Shown: piece by piece, positions 52,701 to 61,700 of the stretch | How positions within the stretch are numbered: the stretch's first letter is position 1 | Layout: every line of letters begins with the position of its first letter | Assembly: GCA_013398615.1 (NCBI GenBank) | Contig: VZSR01000692.1 | Span: forward strand, 490,770-554,769 | Origin: Brachypodius melanocephalos | Lineage: Eukaryota > Chordata > Aves > Passeriformes > Pycnonotidae | Direction of reading: 5' to 3' | Length of the DNA stretch: 64,000 nt | The notes under the pieces: model-generated | Seen by the model: the letters and a program-made list of their open reading frames with translations, nothing else | The model's database searches: none | Told to the model about the DNA's origin: nothing | Position numbers and translations under genes: made by a program

Positions 52701-55700
52701 GGGTTTGGCTTTGGGGAAGTTTGGGTGGTTTATGTTTTTTTTAACACTGCTTCATTGGAAGTCCAGACTTCATCTTCAAAAGAAAAATCAAGAGAAGAAC
52801 TGTAAGTGACAAAAAGAGGAATCGCCATTAATGCAGAGGCTGAACAGAAAGACACAGGAGCACTTCTCAGCCCAGCTAAACCTCAGCCAAACTTCTCCCT
52901 TACTTCAGATTTTAAAACTATTCACAAGCCAGAGGCAAAGAGCTGCTTCTTTCCTCTCACTTTATCAGCTCAACAACACAATGTTCAAGCTGAGTAGTTA
53001 TTCTCAAGTTGAAGGTTGTTATTTCTGGTGTGGATCTGAAAAAGGCATTTGGGTCTCCAAAGCTTTGGCAGCTGGTTTTGCTCTCCTTACAGCTCCTCAA
53101 GTCGGCTGAATTAAGAGAAATCATTAAAAAAAGAGAGAAGAAAATTCTTGCAGCTCTCAAGACCTTGTTTCACCATTTGATCTCATTAGTACCTCCTATT
53201 GTAGCCTCAGTTTTAACTGCAACATCCAAGAGCTCCCTAATGGCTTTTTAATGTTCAGATTAACCTAACTGCAGCACTGCTATCTACATGGCAGAGGTTT
53301 ATCTCCAGCTCTGCTAACTGTACAGGTGACTTAATCAGATGAACATGTGTGGTGTCAGGCTGGGTCTTCCTCTTTCCCTGGTTGGATATTCCACCCTGTC
53401 CCAGAGGGTGAAGAACAACAGATGTCCATTTGTCCAGAGTGTGGGGAGCCCTCCCTTCCCTGCCCAGGGCTGGCAGACTCAGCTCCCCCACAGCAGGCCT
53501 GGAGGACAGAGGAACTCCAATCACACAGAGATTCATGGAATCATCGTGGTTGGAGAAGACCTCTAAGATCACCAAATCCAACCATCAACCCAGCACCACT
53601 ACAGTTCACTGCCAAACCATATCCCCAGGTGCCACATCCACATGTTTTTTGAACATCTCCAGGGATGGTGACTCCATAGCTCTGGGCAGCCTGGCCCAGT
53701 GCTTTAACATAAGCTGGTTTTTAACAGCACTTGAACACCCTCCAGCTCAAGTAGAGCAATGCTGCTGCTGGCAGAGCCATGGTGCTGCTGGCAGAGCCTC
53801 CCTGCAGCAGGGAACACTCCTGGAGCAGGGCAGCTGCCTTGGTCCTGCCTGAAGATACACATGGAAGGAGATGCATGAGCCGGGCCCTAGAAACAGGCAC
53901 CAGGATGGATCAGGGTGCAGCTCCAGGGGCTGGGCTGAGCGGGAGGCCAGCAGAGATAACATCAGCCTGTTTACAATGGGAATAGTAAGAGAAGAGATAT
54001 GAGTAACTGTAATAAAGATGAAAGTGCTTGGCAGCTGTGTCTGTGGTCTCAACTCCGAGCTATTTTAAGATTTTGTTTTGTTATTATCGTGTTTTGAATT
54101 GTTTCACTCCACAAACAAGTTTTGTGTAAAACGATCCTATTTTTAACAGTCTGTTTACAGCCGATAAGATCTCCAGCAAAGCAACACCTCATTGGTAGGC
54201 TCGTTTTGACTCTGAAAACAAACATTTTAATGAGGCCGAGCAGGCTGTAAGTGAACGGGTGAGAAACCCCCTCCCCAGGCAGAGCCAGCATTGCCCATCT
54301 GCAGTGCTGGGCTGGAAGGGGAGCCAGGCTGGAATCTGACAATCCATTATCCAGCTGCAGATCCTCAGGCTGGATCAGCAGGGCTGCCCAAATCCTGAGC
54401 AGCAGGTACCCCCCGACTTCACCAACTAATCAGTAAGAGCCAAAAGCCGAGGCAGGATGCAGGAACATGAGCAAGCTCTGGGGAGTGCTGAGATACTGAC
54501 ACCTATCAGGGTCTACTCACCCCCTCAAATCCCAAAGAAAATATTATTGTCACGGCTGGTGGTACAAGGAGCCTTTGCACAAAACTGTTTCATCCACAGA
54601 GAGGTTCTAGCATAATCTAATAACAGTAATAATTATCATGATTGCAGCACATAACAGTGTTCAACCTGTACTAAACCCCCCCAGATGACAAAAACCCTGG
54701 GGGAGGCTGGTCCCTCTCTTGCCTTGAACCCCAAGGTGTACACGGGAGAGGGATGTGATGAATGCACTGCTCAGTGCAGGAGAAAAGCTGATGGTCATTG
54801 CCTGATCCAACTCCCGTCCAAGCTCCTGAGTTTCCTCATCCTTGGGGAGCTTTGGGCCATTCTTTGACTTAATGATGGTGAATGCAAAAATCCCATTTGG
54901 ACATTTTGTAATAGTTTTGTCTCCCAAGGATAAATCCCTAAAATACAGCAGATGCCTGGTTGAGGAGTCTGGAGCAGAATTCAAAGCTGGGCAACCCTAC
55001 ACTGAATTCCACCTAACCCACAGGTAGGTGCACTGACCAAAGCATGGGGGAAGTTTCCCAAACCTGACATGTTGAGGCCCAGCCATGAGCACCAGAACAC
55101 TCCTGCAGTCACGAGTATGGGAAAGTGGGGAGTGCTCTGGAGTGAGCACAGCCCAGACACTCTGCACCAATACCTGCTCCTCTCAGCTTGTTTTGAATGC
55201 AGCTGGCTCTGTCTCATCGAGAAAAGACTATTCTTTCCACGTACAGTACGAGGTGCAGGAAGCCACACAAGATCTTATCTGCAAGGGCATGTGCACTTGG
55301 GTGGTGTCTGCACTGACAATTTCTGCAATTTTCCCACGGTGGGGTTCACAGCAGAGGAATTACCTCGTGCAGCAGAACTGCTTGGAGTGCTGGGGCAGGA
55401 CAGGCACCAGTGGTTGCTGATGACTCCTGCTCTTGGCTCTGCTGCAAGCAAGCTGGGACAGCACAAACGCAGATATGTCTGTGCCTGACTGAGTGAACTA
55501 TTTCTGAACACACAGTGAGGGAATTTCTGAAAACCCAAATAAATGAAATGATGAATAAACGAAGGAGATTTTGCAGAGGAGGAACCAACGTCAACTCCCA
55601 GAAAATCACAGTCATCAAAGCCTGGATAATGGCAAAAATAATTGATTAAAAGGCACACCAGGTATTAATCATTGGACACATCTGTTTTGTGTTTTGGAAT

Positions 55701-58700
55701 CAATAATTTCAAACTTGAAGCTAATTAGCTTTGCTGAGCTCTCAGAGTGCATCACTGCACAGTGGATGGTATCAGCTTCGATGGTTGATTGCTTCCTGCT
55801 CAAAGGGCACCTCATACACAGCTGGCTGTGGGAAGGTCTGCAGAAACCAGGGAAACATGACATTCCTCATACTCAGGAGAACAGGAAAGACTGACACCAT
55901 CAACATGGAGCAGTGACAGGTTATTCCCCAGCAAAGAATGTGAGGCAGAGGGAGAGAAGTACAAGTCCAGGCTGGAATATGCACAGGTGAGGGAAGAAGG
56001 AACTGAAGTCAACCCTCTCTGATTTGTGTCCCTTGGGTCACTCAGCAGTTTTAGGTGGGGTGTAACTGCTCAGCTTATTCTCTGAGCACTGCCCACCTCC
56101 ACCAGACCCAGACTCTGCACAGCTGGATCTGCTGCACATCCCCAGGGCTGTCCCAGAGCCCAGAAATTCTGGCAGTAGGAGCAGAACTCTGTCATCTCAT
56201 TTACGACTCCCAGCAAGGCTGAAGCTCCTTCCCCAGTGTTCCCTAGGCACAGCCCAGGGCAGAGCTGGCTCTGGAGGCTGGAAAGGGCAGCAGTGGGTAC
56301 CCAGGGGCACCACCAGGCAGGCCATGTGCCACTACAGCTGTCCTTTAGCAGCAGGAGACGTTCAGAGGAAAAAGAGATGGATACTAAAACATCATCCTCT
56401 TTACGGGAGAAAAAACTGCTGTAACATTTTCCTTGGGCTTCTTGGCCAATATGATTCTTAATTTAAAAGAAAGAAAGGAAATACAAATATACACACTTTA
56501 AAATATAGTAAGAGCTGAACAAGCCATTGTACAATTAAGGTGGTGAATGGAGATAAGAAGCAATATCAGAGACATTTTCCCTGGCCTGAGAACAGCTCAG
56601 AAAAAGCCAGAGTGAAGAAATCCAAAACCTGATTATCCGTTAATGTGCTCAATCAATGCTAACACTGATCTCTACTGACAGATCTGCAAAGATACACTGT
56701 GTGTAGTCCAGCACCTACCTACTTCCATGGATGAAGCAGGGCTACAAAAACCAACACCCCTGACTCTGTTCTGAACATCCCTGCACTGAAACTGAAGGTC
56801 ATGATGGGGATGGAACTGTCCATTTTTACACTTCTGAGTATTTGTGCTCCTTTAAGCTTAACTCTGGTCAATCACTCTTTCCATTATGTCTGTAGCAGTA
56901 CTGCTGGCAAAAACTTGCAATTCTGTGTCTACACAGCTTTTCCTCTGGGTACTCCAATATACTTTATGTCAAATTTTAACTGAACTCTACCAGATAACCC
57001 AAATTATCTTAATTGAAAGAGCAAACATTAACCAAATTTAATAGAGGAGCCTTCATTATTTCTAGAAATTGATGGATGAAACAATAGAAGAAAAAATGCA
57101 CTCTGCTTTCAAAAACAGAGAAATCTGAATGGACAGCAACTGAAAATCCTGTTAAAATAAAATACTACTGGCTTCATGCAATATTCTTGTTTAAGAACCA
57201 AAGTGATGAAGGGGAGCTCTGTGAATCACTGACACAGAGGCTGGAGTGGGAGGTCCCTCAGGCCAAGGAATATTTCTGGTTGTCAGAGGCTAAAAAGATT
57301 ATTTATTGTTTCCTTCCTAAACCCAGCTCCACTGCCACCTGTTCAGAATTTACTATAAAGCTGTTAAACAAGATGAGAACTTTGATGCTGACTGTGAAAA
57401 CAAGTTTCACTGTATCTGACCCGAGCAGCACTCACTGCTGATCCACAAGCAAAGGAATTTGATTTTTTTCTTTAAGCACAGCTATCTTTTTACCTTTATA
57501 AGCTGTTTAAAAAATGTAAATAAAATAACTCAGTGGACAATAGAGGGCATTCATCCCCCAGAAAGACAGCCGCCAGCCTTAGACATGAAATATCGCAGCA
57601 CATTAAGTCATGAGACCCCGCTAATCAAAGCTGACAGGGCCCTGAATGTGATTTCTGCTGAGACTTAGCGATATCATGGGGTACTGAAGCATGCACAGCC
57701 TGCCAGACTGCCCCTGTTCATGTGACAATGGCTTTTATTCCCCAAAGGGGCCTGCGAGTGACAAGAGTCCCCTTTGTCTGCGGGCTCCCGCATTCGCAGT
57801 GCAAGAGAGGTTCATTCAAGCAGCCCCAGACACTCTTTGAAAGGCTGAAGTGTAACATAAGATGACCATGAAACACTAGCTTGCCTTCTGCCTAGCCCTC
57901 ATTCTTCTCCAGCACAGCCTGCTCTATTCAGGGCCTCTCGCAGCCCCGCTCGCGCTGCATTACCCCCGGTCTGCTGAATCCCACCATTGTCCCGGCACCC
58001 AGCGCCCTTCCCACACCAAAACGGGGTGTCCTTCCCACCCCAAACCACCCTGAGCCCTTCCCACCCCAGAAACACCCAGCAACCTCCCCACACACAACAA
58101 ATCCACCAGCACCCAGCACCCAGCACCCTCCCCACGTCAAACCCACCCAATGCTCTTCTCACACCAAATCCACTGGCACCCATCGCCCTTCCCACAGTGC
58201 ATCCATGCAGACAGCACTCAGCCAGGGCCTTCCCACAGCACATCCTCCTGCAGGCAGCACCCTTCCTGCATGCTGTTCCCCAGCACCCTTCCCCACACCG
58301 TGACCCCTGGCTCCCATCGTCCTGCCCACACTGAATCTGCCCGGCAGCACGGCTGGGCTCTGGCACCGCTGGCACAGCCCAGGTTGAGGGTGGCACGGAG
58401 CCATGGCTGGCTTCAGAGGGGTTCTGGGAAGGGGACAAGGCTGCTGTGTTTCACTGGAACTGCCTGAGCAGGAATGCTGAACCCTCCCATCTCCCCACGC
58501 CATGGGGACCACGATGAGTAGAGCTGAGAGCCCCTGGTCCTGCTCAAAGCTCTCGCTGATCCTCCAGCAGCTGCACGCTCCCGTCACTAAGGCAAGATAA
58601 AACACCAGTGGCTCAGACACCTCAAAACCCACTTCTACATCCCTGCTCTTCCCCAGCTGCCAGTATCTGCCCGTTTCCCTGCATCCCGGGAGCACAGTGC

Positions 58701-61700
58701 CATCCGCTGGTGCTGCTCCCCTGCAGGTGCCTCCTCAGCACATCCGTGCTGCTAAAGCAGAGCCATCACCTCACCTGTCCCCGGTCCCCTCTCCTGTGCC
58801 CTGTGCCAGCATTGCCCCGAGCCCCCAGCACAGCCTCTGAGCAGCTCCCCCAAATCCAGGCATAAGGGAGGGCCAAAGGTGTTTCAACAACCAACAGCTG
58901 CCACAGCCATCCCCAGGGAGCTCTGGGATCTCGTTTTCCAAAAGGAACCTTCTCCAAAACCTCCATGAGGGAAAGGAGCCTTGACTCTCAGGGCAGAGGA
59001 CATTCATGGTTTGCACATGACAGACAAAGGGAATGACCTGCTATAGAATAAATCACAGAATCCCAGACTGGTGTGGGTTGGAAGGGACCTTAAAGCCCAC
59101 CCAGTTCCTCCCCTGCCATGGGCAGGGACACCTTCCACTGTCCCAGGCTGCTCCAAGCCCTGTCCAGCCTGGCCTTGGGCACTGCCAGGGATCCAGGGGC
59201 AGCCACAGCAGCTCTGGGCACTCTGTGCTGGGCCTCCCCACCCTCACAGGGAGGGATTTCTTCCTGATATCTCATCTAGATTTCTCCTCTTCTAGCTTAA
59301 AATACTTGCACTTGTCCTTTCGCTATCTGCTCATGAAAAATGTAATCTCCCTCTTTTTTATAAGCCCTTTTAAGTACTGAACTGTAAAATGCCTGGTGTT
59401 TTATTGCAAATACAGCAAGAAAATAAATAATGACAGTCAGGATTTGTATGGATTTCTGTCCTTTCAGGTGAGAGACTGAAGAGCCAACAATCCTACATGT
59501 GAGTCTGCTTCACTGCCCCAGCTGAGAGGTGGGGAAGAGCAGGACAGACGGACAGATGGACAGATGGACACCCACAGCCACTGCAGTGCTCAGAGGCCCA
59601 GTTCCAGGTTGTCTGGGGTTAGTCTGACTTAGGTATGTTCAGTCCCCAAGGGCAGTAAAAGACTTCCTGTTATTTTTGAAGAGAAATCTATTCATCCTTC
59701 TGGTAACAAAAGAAAGCTATGGCTGAGAGTGAGAAGCTGTTGAGGTTTCCTGTCCTTCACACCGGGAATGAGCAGTAAATGAGCTCTGCTGTGAAAGAAA
59801 AAACAGAGTAACAATTCCACCAAAAAAATCTAGAGCTTTCCAAAGCCAGATCTAGAAAGGACTGTATTTCTAATGAAAGCAACAAATATCTTTGGACCCA
59901 TGAACCTAAAAATCCCACCTGAATATCAGCAAATAAGACATTTCTGTTGTAATTGTCAAATATTCACATTCAAAAAATTTTTGAGCACAAGACTAGGTTT
60001 CAACCTGGGAACTTCAAACCAAATACAAAATATCCTTGTTTCAGTACTGAAAGAAATCAACAAGAATGGGATTCCAGGATGTCACCTGGGAATTCAGCTT
60101 TACTGAAGAACAGAATTTTAAGAATGCCATTTGAGTTTTACTTTTGCTAAACAAGGTCAAATTGTTATATACCATCCAATTGAACTATGCTTCTGGGAGA
60201 AAAAGAAACCCTTTTGCCTTTAAAAAAGAAAGCTCATAGCATGTTGGGAGGGACCTTCAAGACCATTCAGTTCCACCCCCTGCCATGGGCAGGGATACCT
60301 TCCACTACCCCAGGGTGCTCCAAGCCCCGTCCAACCTGGCCTGGAACAATCCCAGGGAGGGGGCAACCCTGCCAGAGATGCTGCAGTGCTGTAGGACAGC
60401 GTAAAGCACACCAGATCCTGGGTCTGGTGAACTCCTGCCTGTCTCAGCCACCCAGACACACATATAGGAGGTGTTAACACATTTGGAATATGAGCCTCAG
60501 TGGTAAAGAGGCTTCAAAACTCCTCCAACTGAGACCTGAGGTTGGGACAATCACATGGGACCAGTGAGGTTTTCCAAGCTCTCTTTCCAAGCAGTTGCAG
60601 GTGGGCTAAAGATAGCACAGCACGTCTATGACCAAGGACTAAAATCCCTTCTTGCTAAGGACAAGGAAAACAAAAACCAACACAAACATCCCCTTGAATT
60701 CTCCAAATTAAAGCCTATTAACCTACTACTTTCAAAGGTCAGCAAATGAGTGAAGGGAGGATTCCCTGGCATTCTGTCCTCAGCCAGCAGCAAAGCCGAG
60801 GCTGAGCCCAGGCTGCTCCTGTACATGGGAAGAGCACGTCAAGCTGCAGCATTCACAGCATGCAGCTGCTGGGATGAAATGGAATTCACATTGAAATGCA
60901 TCCAAAAAGAAGGACACAGACATTCAGAGAGAGCTGGCAAGGTAAATTTATTTGAAAGACACGACCCACCTCTTTGTATTTGCCTTGGAGATAAAGATGA
61001 CTGACATGTTCAAGCAAACAGTTCCGATCCGCTGTGTGGAGCTGGTAAATGCTAATCAGGGGGTCAAGCAGATTAGCTGGGCACTGGGAGAGCATTCCGA
61101 GCACACGGGCCTGCAGCTTCTTCAGCTTGGTGCCAGACTTCAAAAAACAACCAAAAAACAATCAAACACAGGTTTGGTAAAGATGGCTGTGATTCATCGG
61201 CGGTTGAAAACACAGCTTGTTTAAACAAGAGTAAGCGAATTCCTCTGGAAGGGATTCTCTGATTTCCCCATGGAGTCTGCAGGCAGAAATCAGAACAATA
61301 TGATACACATTGTTCTCACAGCACCCACTTTAAGAACATGAAATGTTTGTCAGGTAATTCTGGAGAAGGGATAGGGCCTTGTGCAAAAGTGAAATCTGAA
61401 ACTGGAAAAATGCCCTCTGTGCTAACAGAGCTCTTCAGAAGTTCTCCCCTCCAGTTCCCAGCCGAAAATCTTTGAATCCAGTGACTCCCCTCTGGGGAGG
61501 TCTCACCTATCAGGCATAAAAATTCCATTTTCATTCCCAGGCTTGCTGCTGGGTGCATGAAGGGTAAGGAAAGCAAAAGCACCATCAAAAGATGCACAGA
61601 CACAGGTATTAATACTTGTGTTCCCACGTGATCATTCACTCATGACACAGGAATTTAAGTGCCAGGAGCACTTTGCTGCACTTTGTTGATCCTGCAATGG

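Larger units (their letters stand above)
50783..60969 (-). other. EXD3: EXD3 intron (10.2 kb)
   Basis: Intron between coding exons b and c. It contains CR1 fragments at 52027-52315, 53525-53740, 59050-59385 and 60235-60365, a C-rich degenerate minisatellite (57985-58345), an 8-bp microsatellite (59542-59570), and AT-rich repeat-free blocks at about 54040-54260 and 57520-57890 that resemble conserved non-coding DNA. Confidence 0.85.

Noticed and set aside
57899..58695. Two ~180-residue Gly/Cys/Trp-rich frames on the minus strand
   Set aside because: They follow the C-rich minisatellite; the amino-acid pattern repeats with the DNA period and matches no family I know.
11192..61628. Three RBPJ/CSL-like cgtgggaa sites (near 11192, 55331 and 61621)
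   Set aside because: An 8-mer is expected about twice by chance on both strands of 64 kb. The sites are scattered and not paired, so I do not claim Notch regulation.
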